Origin: Vigna angularis
Taxonomy: Eukaryota > Streptophyta > Magnoliopsida > Fabales > Fabaceae
DNA length: 64,000 bases
Assembly: GCF_016808095.1 (NCBI RefSeq)
Contig: NC_068975.1
Span: forward strand, 20,777,501-20,841,500
Direction: 5' to 3'
Shown in pieces: positions 37,640-49,544 of this stretch; the first letter of the stretch is position 1, and every line of letters starts with the position of its first letter. Position numbers and translations under genes: made by a program. The notes beneath the pieces were generated by a model. That model searched no databases, was not told the origin of the DNA, and worked only from the letters and a program-made list of their open reading frames with translations.

Positions 37640-37785
37640 GTAGTATTAACATTCAGTCAAAAATGTTAAGTGGACTTTAAGTTTACTCAACCCCACAAAA
37701 CCGACTTGTAAGGTGAGGTTTGCACCTACTTTTATACAATAAATTGGCATTATTTCTAGTCAATGTGGAACTTCCAACACACTCC
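37640..37785. repeat. Legume interspersed repeat
   Basis: Contains GTGAGGTTTGCACC, then AACTTCCAACACACTCCCTCACGCCGAGG (read in parts), a phrase recurrent in legume genomes. A more decayed relative lies near 57.6-57.8 kb. It abuts the copia pseudogene; element class not determined. Confidence 0.45.
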
Positions 37786-40065
37786 CTCACGCCGAGGTAT
37801 ATACATCTTGAGCGTGAGACTAGACATTAATGGATAGCTCAATAGCGGGTGGAACAATATGTCCATACAAATCTTGCTAGGATAGGATGTAGGAAAACAT
37901 TTTTCACCCAAATTAGTATTATTAGGGATAGGATCAGAAGGTACCTTTAAAGAGTCAAGCCAAATCTGTGGAGAAGATTGAGCCAATTGGTTATGATCAG
38001 AAGACACTATATTATTCGAAAAAGAAATGTCCATAGTTAGGATTGACTTACTTCCTACAGAATGATCCTCACACGATAATTTATCTTCACAATATAATTT
38101 TATAGTTGAGATATCAAACATACTAACATTATGATTATGCACTTCACTTTCATTGTCTCCCTAAAGTGGAGAATCAACATAAAATATTTATACTCATTAA
38201 ATGACACATCATAGAGATATAAAATTTCTTTGATGGTGGATGGTAAGCACGATAACCTTTTTGAGTTGATCCATACCCAACAAAAACACATTTGATAGCT
38301 CGTTCTTCAAGCTTTGTACGTTGATATGGGTGTTAGTGAACATATATAACACATTCAAAAAATGAGGTGATAAATAAACTATGGAAGGAAGGATACAATG
38401 ATCAGACAACACATCGAAAGACCTTCGAAAGTTAAGCATACTAGAAGGGGTTCGATTAATTAAATAAAAGACAGAGCTCATAGCCTCACTCCATAAATGA
38501 GATGGGACATTACCATTTATCAAAAGTGATCTTGTCATCTCTAATATATGTCTATTTTGTTCTCAGCCACTCCATTTTTTTGTGGTGAATAAGGACATGT
38601 AGTTTGATGTAAGATGCCTTTAATTCAGTCGATTAATTCAGCCTTTAATTCCACTCTATTAATTAAGTCTTAAAATATTCTCCTCCATTGTTTGATCGAA
38701 TGACTTTAATATATGTGTTAAATTGTGTAACTATCATATGATAGAAGGAACGAAACACATCACACACATCACTTTTATGTTTAAGCAAATATACTTAGGT
38801 TACCCGAGTACAATCATCAACAAAATTAATAAACCATTTTTTTTCCATTATGTGTAGATTATGGGACAGGGCCCCAAACATCTGTGTGAATTAATGAGAA
38901 AGGAAAATCAATTTTTTTATTGGTTAAAGGAAATATAACACGATGACTTTTTTCCATTACACAAGTTTCACAAAGAAAATCAAAAATATTGCATTTATGA
39001 AATAATGATGGAAATAATTTTTTTAGATAACCAAAAGAGAGATGTCCCAATCGTCTATGCCATAATCAAATTTCCTTTTTGTTTTTATCGTGTATGTGGT
39101 CATTCGCAAGACAATTCAACGCTTCTTTATGGGTTTGTTGAGACACATTTTCAAGATAATATAGTCCTTCTCTCTCCCCTCAGTGCCAATCTTCTCCTTG
39201 GAATGAATGTTCTGAAAAAGACAATGGGTTGGGTAAAATGAGGTAACACAAGAACGTAATTTGGTTAACTTGTTAGCAAAGAGAACATTATAGTTCAATG
39301 TAGGAACAAATAAAACATCAGGAATCGATAAGGAGGGTGAAAGAGATATAGTACACACACCTTCAATAGGAGATGAGACCCTATTGTCATTAATAATAAC
39401 ATTTTTAGAACAATTAGGGGAAAAATTAGTAAATTTATGAGGATCACAAGTCATTACCAATAGCACCTGAATCAATTATCCAATTACTATCTTTAGTAAT
39501 AACAGAAAGATTAATAACAGAGTTAAATATAATTGATTTGGTCACAAATCTGGCAGTAGTAGAAATATGGCTCTTGAAAACAACTTCTACCTTGATATTG
39601 GGAGTAGTTTTGCCCTTTGGATGCCAATCTGGATAGCCATGGAGTTTAAAACATGTATCCATGACATGATTATTCCCATTGGAGTGGGTACACTTGTAAA
39701 TTCCTTTCTTAGGAAACTTCTTAATAATAAAAGAAGTCCCCATAGTAGACTCACTATCAAGCATAGCCTCTTGGCGGTTTCCCTCGGCACAAACAATTGC
39801 ATAAATAGATTGAACATTTGGAAGGGGAGTGGTATCAAGGATACGACCACGAACGGCATCCAAATGTGTATCCGAGCCAGCCAAAAAAGCATAAACTCAT
39901 TGAGAATTAATCATTTTATTATATTTCTCAACATCTTTAGGACATTCCATGGTACAATTCGTGATAGTATCATACTTTAGTCATAATTTTTGCAATTTAC
40001 CAAAATATGTAATAACAGATCTTCCATTTTGCTGAATAGAGATTATCTCTAATCGATGTGGACTT
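37786..40065 (-). pseudogene. Decayed Ty1/copia gag-protease-integrase
   Basis: Read on the minus strand from 40065: a gag piece (RSVITYFGKLQKL, MECPKDVEKYNKM), a CCHC-like knuckle (YKCTHSNGNNHVMDTC), then the protease motif NWIIDSGA near 39.46 kb. Next come the GAG-pre-integrase box (MGHLSFGYLKKLF, CETCVMEKSHRV) and integrase core traces (WFINFVDDCTR; RSNNGGEY, where the family usually has RSDNG). A final segment contains SEAMSSVFYLINRTPSS. In-frame stops and frame shifts separate these blocks; several stops fit TGG-to-TGA or CGA-to-TGA changes. Reverse transcriptase, RNase H and LTRs are absent. The 3' side is cut near 37786. Confidence 0.85.
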
Positions 40066-43000
40066 CCAAAAAAAATATAAATTGTATAAAACTAAGAATA
40101 TCTTATGTAGAGGTAAAAGTTATTGTTTATATCCATCTATCCTAAAAAAATTTCTAATTAGTTGAGTTTACAATAATAGCTCACAGAACTTCATTTGGTT
40201 CTATACCAAAACACAATAAGTAGGTGTCGTTGCTGATCTTGTACTTGCAAGATGCCGAAATACAAACAACAAAGTTAAATGAACTTGCATAGTAATTATG
40301 TAGAGAGTGCATATCATTCTAGTGGAAGATATAAGTTGAAAGACAAACATAATGTTTAAATAATATAATCAAAATTTTGGAATAACATGTGACAAAGATT
40401 GTAGGATTGACCTACTGAAACAACTTAATATGGAGAACTTCTTTTTTTACACTAATGTTTTCCTTCTACAATTCATAGATGTTAAAATTCCTATTATTTC
40501 TTTGTTATGAAAAGAATTGACCAAAAGGTTTGAGAGAACATTATAGATGTATATGGAATGAAAGAAGATAATTGGAAGTCGCCTTAAAAGTTTTTTTTTC
40601 AAAAATGATTTTTGAATTGTACATTCCATAATAGAATCTTGGGAATGATTTTGAGATTTAAAAGTTGCACAATAAAAGTAGTTCATGGTTTGTCTTTTGG
40701 TATTTCATTTATAAGTTACTCTTCACAGTAAAAGTTTAGCTTGTGAAATATCATTTTCCTTCACATTTCTTGACCTTGTTTTGTGTTATTATTGACTAGA
40801 TAATGTGACATCCAATGGACTTAAACTATCAACCTTTTGAAACTGAGCCATTATTTCTAACTCTTCGTCTCACATTCTATACTTGGTAATCTGAAATGAG
40901 GATGTAAAAATTTTGTTGTTCCCTTGCCGGAAGTGTAAGAAATTAATTTCTTTTCTTAAAATACTCGATGCAGACCACACAAATCCAATTTGAGATACAA
41001 ATTCAGTCATTGTAAATTTTATTTCACATAAAAATACATCATAGTTCTATAAGAAATTCATGGGTACACTGCAGTGAAACTGAAGTGGATTGTATTGTTA
41101 TGGTATAAACTTTTCTAAAACATTATTTGAAAAGAAGAATAAATTATATAAAATAAGTTTTTTTTTAGATAAAATTAACTTATGGTGTAATGTCTCACTT
41201 AGACTTATATTATTATTAATCAATATAAAATAAATAAACATTCTTAAAATTAAAACTTCCCTCACTGTATATGTCAACCAATTAGTGCATAGAAAATTAT
41301 ATTCAGTTTTTGAAAGAATAGTCAAAAGTTGCTTTTCACTTTGTTGATTTTAACATTAAATGCTTTCTCTGACTTTGAATTCAGTCTCTGTCTTTGAAAT
41401 CTCGCCGTGAACTACATCGAAATTACTTTCGACATACCTTTTCTTTTTTATTATCTAAAACAAGATTGTCAATTTTATATTTTTTTAATAGAAAAAACGT
41501 CTTAAACTTTCAACGGTTAGAAAAAATTCCAATCACAAAAAAAAAAAGTCCAAACTCATTTTCTTTGTCTTTTTTCGTTGTCTCAAAAAGGCTTATCACT
41601 TGTTGATTATTTTAATAAAAGTATGTTAAAATTTCAACCTCCTAAGAACATTTTCAGATTGAACAACCAAGACCCAAACCCATCACTAGATAAAGAGAGA
41701 AAAAAGCTGTTAATTTTCCATAAGTATAACTTAAATCTTTCGTGTAAACTAATTATGTTGTTTGTGTAGTATTATAATAAAGTTAAACACGAATTCATAA
41801 TGTACAAGCTAAAACAACTTCAAATAATTTACATATTTTCATTTTGAAAACATAAATCCAATACTACAAACACCAAACCGACACGCACCTTATCTTCTCA
41901 TTCAAGTTTTCAATCCTATCAAATCCTAGAACCTACGCGAACACGAACAACACTAAAATCTTGTAGTCAATATTGATCTGCAACATTAGAATTTGTGATT
42001 TGAAGTTCCAAAACATGACATCATTAAGTGACAACATTGACCCTTTGAGTCAAAAACAATGTGAAGATTATAGAAGTGAGCTGAAATTAAAAGCTATGGT
42101 CCTTCCCAATATTTTTGTTTCTTTTCTATTAGGTCTCATTCATCTGGATACAACTTTCCTTATATACTTACCCTTTGCCAATGCCAACCCTGCACATGAA
42201 TTTGTCTCATGCCAGGGATATCAACCACATTTAATCGCATCAAAGACAAGAATAGTACAAAATGCTCATTTAGCTAAATAAAGTTTTGTACTTTTCATTT
42301 TACAAATAATAGATTTATAAAATATAAAGAAAGTATTTATGGAAGTCTTACATCCAATAAAATGAATAAAAAAAAGTAGAAAAGTAATGAAAAATAAATT
42401 AATTTAAAAATTGTCAAATTAACTCAATAAATCTCTTGGATTCATAAGACATTTAAATAGTTATATGTTATTGAAGAATTTGTAATTTTCAATTAAATAT
42501 ATATATATATAATGGTTTTACAGGTTTTTGTCAGAAAAATTGGTATATATATATATTATTGATTTTACGTATCAATAAAAGTTTTGCATTGAATAATATG
42601 AAACAAAAATGATAAAGCAAGGTTATTAGAGCAATTATAGAAGGGATAAAGGACTGGATGGAAAGATTGGGCCCTTGTTATTTTGTCATGTTCGAAGAAG
42701 ACTGACCCAACCCACACTGAACAATAATTTCATTGTCAAAGGTCAACATTAGCACACTTCAGACATAATAAATAAATTTTCTTAAGTCAACTAGGTTTGG
42801 CTTCTTACTTATCAGTCAAAAATTGTTGTCACACTTTTTGTGGTTTGACCTAAGAGTAAATGGAAAATAATACCTTCTTTCTTAAAATATTGTTTTGGTG
42901 AAGTTCTTGGTGGCATCTTTTGTGAAATTTAGGTCTCTCTTTTTTCTTTTTTCTTTTTTCTTGTTTTAACAATTTCTTGTAAAGTTCATCAAGTAAAAAG

Positions 43001-44490
43001 AGTTGTTGAAAAATAATATTTTTCAGGCTCAACCACCCAAACCCGAGTTTGAATTTAGTTAATATTTTTTTGGTTGGATAAAAAATTAAAAAGTATGATA
43101 TTTGAAAAGTTAGATAATTATATCTTTATATATTTTTGAATAAAATAATTAAAATATTTTGTATGTTTTTTTATCTTAATAAATTAATTTAAAGATAAAT
43201 TTTATTTTTAAAATAAAATTTTAAAATTAAATAAAAAATATTAGTAAATTTAATGTTCAAATAATATTTAGAAATTTAATTATTTTCAATATATATGTGT
43301 ATATAAAGAGAAAGTAACTAGTTGTAAAATTTTAATCTCCGATTCTAAAATAAATTTAAATTTTCTTTTAACTTTTTTCATCTAAACTATTCATTTTACT
43401 CCAAAAAATTTTAAATTCACAAAAAAAAAAATTGCTCTCTCAAATTATCTTATTCAAATACATTATAAAATTATATGAATGGTAAAACTTTTTGCAAAAG
43501 AATATAGTAGAACTGATTGAGAGATAATTTTTTTCTTTATATTTGATTAGAAATTTAGTCATGCTAATCATGTTTATAAAAAATGTTCTTAAATGAATAT
43601 CATTATGATGGGATTGTTTTTACTCTCCTCTAAAAAAAACTTACATTCCCATAAAATCAAAACAATTTTTTTTATCACACATGAAACATTTCAACCAATA
43701 GCTTGAGTAGTACAACTTATACACGTAATATTAAAATGTTATTATTCTTTTTATTGATGTCCTTTATGTTACATAGTGATCTCTACACAAAATATTAAAA
43801 TGACTGAGGTGATATTATTAACATCTCCACATAAAATGAATTAATATCTCAATTTAGAAGAGACTAATATACTTATAACTAGTAAATTAGTAAATAATAT
43901 TATTATATATAGATTGAAACATTTAATTACGAGGACTTATTAAGGTAAATAAGTATTTAAAGATTATAAATACGATAAATGTATATCCATCCTCACATTT
44001 ATTATAATTATGGAATAATATGCACCACAGAAGGTCCATGTGAAGACTTTTTTTGTAGTGGTGAAGATGGAGTTTATGAGAAAAGAGAAAGGAAAAGAGA
44101 AAAAGTGGACCACCATGAAAATTGCTTTAGAGAAGACTTTGAAAGTGGAGGCAATGCAATAGAATGACCACTCTCGAATATCATGTATGCCATGCCTAAA
44201 CAGTAGCCATAACTTTTAAATAATTAATGTTTGAATATAGAGGTACCACACCATTCGTTAATTGATTTCGAATAAAACACTTTTTTTTATTAAAATTTTA
44301 AATATTCAAATAAATTCATAGGATGTGGAATATGGTCTATTGCATAATGTCCAACACACTCTTAAATTATATTAGTAAAAATAATTGTATATATTGTTGT
44401 AGAAATAATGTAAAAATTTAAAAAATAAAGTCTTAAGAATTGATAAAGTATTTAAATAATGAGATTACGTTATTTTAATATTAAAAATAA
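40066..44490. other. AT-rich intergenic DNA
   Basis: No supportable gene on either strand. Reading frames of 60-100 aa (for example 41973-42281 and 43979-44167) have no recognisable domain, splice context or conserved motif. No structured repeat with clear ends was seen apart from short TA runs near 42.5 kb. Confidence 0.45.
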
Positions 44491-44499
44491 ATGTGTTCA

Positions 44500-45640
44500 A
44501 TTTGGTTAGGGTGATGGAATTTTTTATGTAGTAATGTAGCAACAAAATGTTTCATTAGTTCAACAAAACAATGTAGCTTTACAACAATTGGAGTGTGCCA
44601 AGATATCATTTGAGACAACATAATATCAATATATGGCGGCCATGCATCGTATGGGTGAGACACATGCAACAGTGGACCATCTCAAGCTCCACATGCTTAA
44701 GTTCAAGAATGAAGTTTGGAGAGTTTCCTACAATATTGTCCAGCTAAATTTGGTGGCAGAGTGAGTCCTGATGAAGCAGATCAATTGATAAGAGATATGG
44801 AGAGAATTTGTTAAGAGGTGCCCGACATAAAATAGATTGCCTTTTTCTAAGTATATGCTTTCTGGCGAGGCAAACCATTAGTGGAGTAGTATGAAGATGT
44901 TGTTGGAAGAGAATGGAGAGACTATCTCTTACGAAATATTAAAGAAGAATTTTTATGCAGAACATTTTCCTAATAGTGTGAAATTTGTCAAAGAGATGGA
45001 GTTTTTAGAACTAGTTTAAGGAAGTATGTCTGTATCCAAGTATGCTGACAAATTTAAACATCTGATCAAGTTCCATACTTTGAGAATAGGTGAAGAATAA
45101 CAATGTAGAAAATTTGAGAATGACCTAAGAAGAGATTTGAAGTTGATGGTAGTTACACTATGTATTAAGGAACTTTTGGCCTTGGTGGAAAGGACACGAA
45201 GAAGCCTTACTCTAGGCCTCCCTTTCTTATTTATAGGGGTGGTTCTTCGTAGTAGCGAGGTCAGTCAGGTGGAGTGCAGTGTTTTTAGTGCGGAGGGCCA
45301 CATTTGAGAAATGTGTGTCCTCAAAGAAACATGTATAAGAAGGGTTATAATTGTGGAAAGAAGGGGCATGTGAGCAAAGATTGTCCTTCTAGTGGAAGTT
45401 TTGGGACTTAGTCACAACAGGCAGCTTGGTCACAGTAGAAGGGAAGTGACAGACCTCAAACGGCGGGCAGAGTTTTCCCCATGTCTAGGGCAAAGGCAAC
45501 ATTATCAAGTAATCTTATCGTTGGAAGTTGTTTGATAGTTAATAGTACCATCTGAATCTTCTATTAGATTTTTTGCTGATTAGTGGTTCTAATAACATAC
45601 TTGATCATGATTTTGTGGCTTGTAGGTACAAATAGAGTTC
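44500..45640 (+). pseudogene. Decayed Ty3/gypsy gag with two zinc knuckles
   Basis: Plus-strand translation with many stops gives the retrotransposon gag fold region (KFGGRVSPDEADQLI, YMLSGEANHWW, FYAEHFPNSVKFVKEMEFL, SVSKYADKFKHL). Two CCHC knuckles follow (CGGPHLRNVCP and CGKKGHVSKDCP), then a short decayed run toward protease. Stops occur every 30-80 codons. No reverse transcriptase or integrase is attached within the next kilobases. Confidence 0.82.
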
Positions 45641-46984
45641 TTTTATAAGTGGAAACGACTATATGTTCTATAGAGTGGTCTACGCTTCAATTAGGTAAGG
45701 AAAACTAACTACTTAGTTTTAAACATGTTGTTATGTTATTTACCTGCATTGGATGATTGGTTTGGTTTGAAATAGTCATTTTAGTATGTTCAGTTGTGAT
45801 TATGTTTATTGTATGAAATGCACTTGTTTTGATTGAAACTGAGGTTGAATTGGTGAATTAAAGATGTGATAATTTGAGTGAATTGGTGTTCAATCTAACA
45901 CCTAAACCTGTTTTAGAACTTTTCATTGAGTCATGAATATATCAATTTGGCTATTGGAACATGTCTTTCATTTCCCAATTCTCAATGTTGAATTTTCTGC
46001 TACCTAATGTGGCGTTGAGTGTCACTGATATAACACTGAGCGCCAGAGTTACAGAGAGGTTTGGGAGCAGTTTTAGTTCCATACCATTAAGCACCACAAT
46101 TAGGTCTTTGATCACTAGCGTTGCAGGGAGGTCTAGAGCTTATTCTATGTTAATTCGCTAAGCAATATTTTTGGCGTTAAGTTCTCTTTATAGCGAAATC
46201 AATATAATATTATGTTTTGATGATTGAACTTATTTAAGTAAATGCTTCTATCTTGAACTATAAATGGTTTATTATGTTTATGGAATGTGAATATACTTAA
46301 ATCATTTTATATTATTATTTAATAAACTTAAATTTACATAACCTATATACTTAATAATATTTTTTTCTAATTAATATTATTAATAACTAACGAAACAGTC
46401 AACTTTTTCAATGACATTTTCTGGAAATTATTATTTTTAATAGTTAATAAAAATATAATTTTTCATTATTAATTATTATAATAATGTCAATTTTAATTAG
46501 TTTTATTTATTATAACGGAATCATTAGAAAAAATAAATGTACTCTTTAAATAATTACTTTAATTTATGATATTCTTTTATATTTACTCATTAATAATAAT
46601 TGATTTGCTTTTGAATTAATATTAATTGATTTATTTTTAAGTTAATAATAAATTTCTGTATGATATTGTGAAACCATAATATTTTCAACAAACAACAACT
46701 CATAAAAACTTTATATAATAATATAAAATAAAAGTTTATATTTTTACTAAGTTTTATATAATTTTTGGTTCAATTTTTTTTTACTTGTGTTAAAGTTAAA
46801 CCATAATTATTACTATATTTTTACTAAGTTTTATACATGCACTATATAAATTAATATATTTATAATTCAACATTATTAAATAATAAATTATATTGAAACC
46901 ATTTGATTACAGAAAATCGTTTAAAAATTTTATGTTTAATAAATTCATATTTTAATTATTAAGTTTAATAAATATTATATTTAA
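45641..46984. other. Intergenic DNA with a gypsy LTR-like relic
   Basis: At about 45.95-46.2 kb words such as GGCGTTGAGTG, ACACTGAGCGCC and TAGCGTTGCAG resemble legume gypsy LTRs; the 66-aa frame there is not a gene. The rest is AT-rich and featureless. Confidence 0.4.
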
Positions 46985-47890
46985 TAGCACAATAATCAAT
47001 ATTAAATATAAATATTTATTACTATATTTATAAAATTTCTAAATTAAAAGTACTCAAAACTACATTAACATTTTATGTAATAAATATTATTAGTCTGAAA
47101 TATTGCTTAAATTATTAAATGTAATTATATATATAAGAAATATTAAAAACGGTTTGGTTTATTTATTTAATTAGTAATATGTAATTTGATCTTTCGGGAA
47201 GTGAAAAAGTTTTGGAATAAAATACAAATTCTTTATTATAATTATATTTCTTAAACTAAATGTTATTTTTAAAATAAGAATAAGTAAACTATAGAAAAGA
47301 AAAAAAAAACAATCGACTCTTTATTAAATCCAAATCCAAGTCATCTTTTCGTAGAAGTTTTTCCCTTATTTAATAGGAGACCCGATTGATTATAAAAGGA
47401 TGGGTTTGAGTAAAATTGAAACAATTGATAGGGTTTTGAATAAATATTTTATCTAAAAAGTGGTTAATAACATCATATCAATTATATCCAAGTATTGTTG
47501 AAATTCTCAATACAACAGTTAAAACTGTTGATTTTATTTAGTTTCCTGCAATAAATATGTTTTGCAAATAAATACAAATATTTTTTGATATATTTATAAA
47601 AAATTTAGACTAAAAATAATCAAAACTACGTTAATATTTTTATATAATAAATATTATTAGTCTGAAATATTAATTACATTATTAAATGTAATTATATATA
47701 ATAAATATTAAAAATGGTTTATCTATTTTTATTTAGTAATATTAAATTTGATCCTTACAAACTCAAACATAATAAGTAAGTTTTTCATAAAATTAAAACC
47801 TAACAGACAGGGTTTTGAATAAACATTTTATCTAAAAAGTGGTAAATAACAGAGCAGTTAAAACTGTTGATTTTATTTAGTTACCTGTTA
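46985..47890. repeat. Local direct duplication of about 0.5 kb
   Basis: Sequence at 46985-47545 recurs at about 47550-47890 with internal deletions. ATTATTAGTCTGAAATATT occurs at offset 567 bp, GGGTTTTGAATAAA at offset 379 bp, and AAACTGTTGATTTTATTTAG at about 347 bp. The second copy is shorter by about 200 bp. No coding content. Confidence 0.75.
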
Positions 47891-48081
47891 GCAGTGAATA
47901 TTTCAGAATCCTTATTTATCATTTTTGTCTGTTTTTCTTCACTTGTTCTTGTCATGTTAAGGTAAGTTTGCAGCATTTGGGGAAAAAATTTCTGGGAATT
48001 AACCAAAGGGTCCATGTTCAGAGAAGAAGGACCAACCTCTTTCAAAAGTCACATTTTATGTGAAAATTTTCTCAGCTCACA

Positions 48082-48342
48082 TTACAAAGTTTTACTGAAA
48101 ATTATTAAAAAACATAGTTCCAATAATGATGCCTCTACGGTCCATATTGTCAGGTTGTGAACTTGTATGGTAGCCATAGCATAGAGACTATCATCCTGAT
48201 CCTCAAGTCTGGGATGGTTATAAAATGGTCTAATCTTGTGAACTCTCTTACACAAAAGATTCCTCTCAGCCAAATACTGCATCAGTTCATCAGAATCATG
48301 AGGGTTACACAGAGTTACAAGTTTCTGCAAAGAGAGTAACAT
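48082..48342 (-). other. Possible exon of an unrecognised gene
   Basis: An 86-codon frame includes NPHDSDELMQYLAERNLL and KIRPFYNHPRLEDQDDSLYA, with balanced codon use unlike the AT-rich surroundings. A TCTTTGCAG acceptor lies just inside its start, so the true exon may begin there. I do not recognise the family and found no partner exons. It lies about 600 bp upstream of the amino acid permease promoter and on the opposite strand. Confidence 0.3.
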
Positions 48343-48951
48343 GTTTGCTTCTGTGACTTTTCATTGTCTCATCCTCTGAAATCAGCTTGGTAAGTCCCTG
48401 AACTTGTAGAAAGTAGAAGCATTCATTAGCTGTTAGGATGATGAAACATATGATATTTCATTCATTCATTCATTCACACTTAGGGAAAGAAACTTCAACA
48501 CTAGATGTGACTCAACTGAAAAAAGATGTTGCTTTTACTTCAATGATTCTGTGTACTCTGCAATCGGAAAGAGAAATCTAAAATAGTGTGTGTTGTTGTT
48601 CCTTGAGGTGAAAGATGCTGGACGTAAGTGGCCTAAGTTAAGATAGAGAAGTTGAAATGAACTTCCATTACAGCATGGGACAAATTTGATGTGTGAGTGT
48701 GATCATGATCTGAAACTAATGGTGTTCTTTCAATTCAAAAGTCAGCAAAAACATGGTTTTCAACTTTTCACCACCACTTGGTCTTTTTGAAGAACACCCT
48801 ACAACCTTCCAACTTGACTTCTCTGGTCCACAGATTCTGAATCTTTTTTACTGTTTAGAGATCACAGTGTAAGAGTTAAAAAGTAACAAATAAAAGGGTT
48901 CATAAAAATTTCCTTGGTGAGTATAACTTCTGATTCCTCAATTATTATGGT

Positions 48952-48960
48952 TATATAAGG
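48952..48960 (+). promoter_or_regulatory. Probable TATA box of the amino acid permease gene
   Basis: TATATAAGG, about 590 bp upstream of the ATG. The distance is explained by a likely 5'-UTR intron. Confidence 0.5.
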
Positions 48961-49149
48961 CTGCCTTACCAAAAACCTTATTTAATAATTAGCTTGTAAT
49001 CACACATCATGAAGCATCTAAGAAGCTACGTAAGCCTTAGCATCTTTTCCTCCTTTTCCCTCCAAGCCTATAACTATATTCAACCCAATCTGCATTGGAC
49101 CAAGTGTGGAAAGACATTTTCCCTAGCTTCCTCTTTGCCTAGAAAGCAG

Positions 49150-49502
49150 GTAATGTAATTTGTTCTACATAAGCTAGTTAGGTAAGGCAACACATCCTCA
49201 AAAGTTTAAGTCTGATTTTGCATTCTTGATTACTCTGCCTACACTGACAAACTGTCAAAAGGCAAGCCATTCATGCACATGTTCATTAGCAGAATTAAGA
49301 TTAATTTAAACTGTTTCAGCAACTTATCATGTGCTTGATGCTCTATAATGCAACTAACTTTGGTAGATTTGGCTAATCACTTCCACATAAAGGAAAAATT
49401 ATGCACTTTCCCAAGATATATACTCACTTTGATTTCAAGTAGATGCAGCACTGTTTGTCTTTGTTTTTGTTAGTTTAAGCCTTTAAACTGTTTAACATGC
49501 AG
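49150..49502 (+). other. Probable 5'-UTR intron of the permease gene
   Basis: A good donor (AAAGCAG then GTAATG at 49150) and acceptor (TTTAACATGCAG ending 49502) bracket 353 bp of T-rich sequence between the TATA box and the ATG at 49545. No coding frame is affected. Confidence 0.45.
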
Positions 49503-49544
49503 TAATCTTCATAAGCTTGCATTGAATTGGATGCTGTGACAAAT

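Noticed and set aside
39005..39980. Plus-strand frames of 78-137 aa over the copia pseudogene
   Set aside because: The minus strand carries recognisable gag, protease and integrase motifs; the plus frames are antisense shadows.
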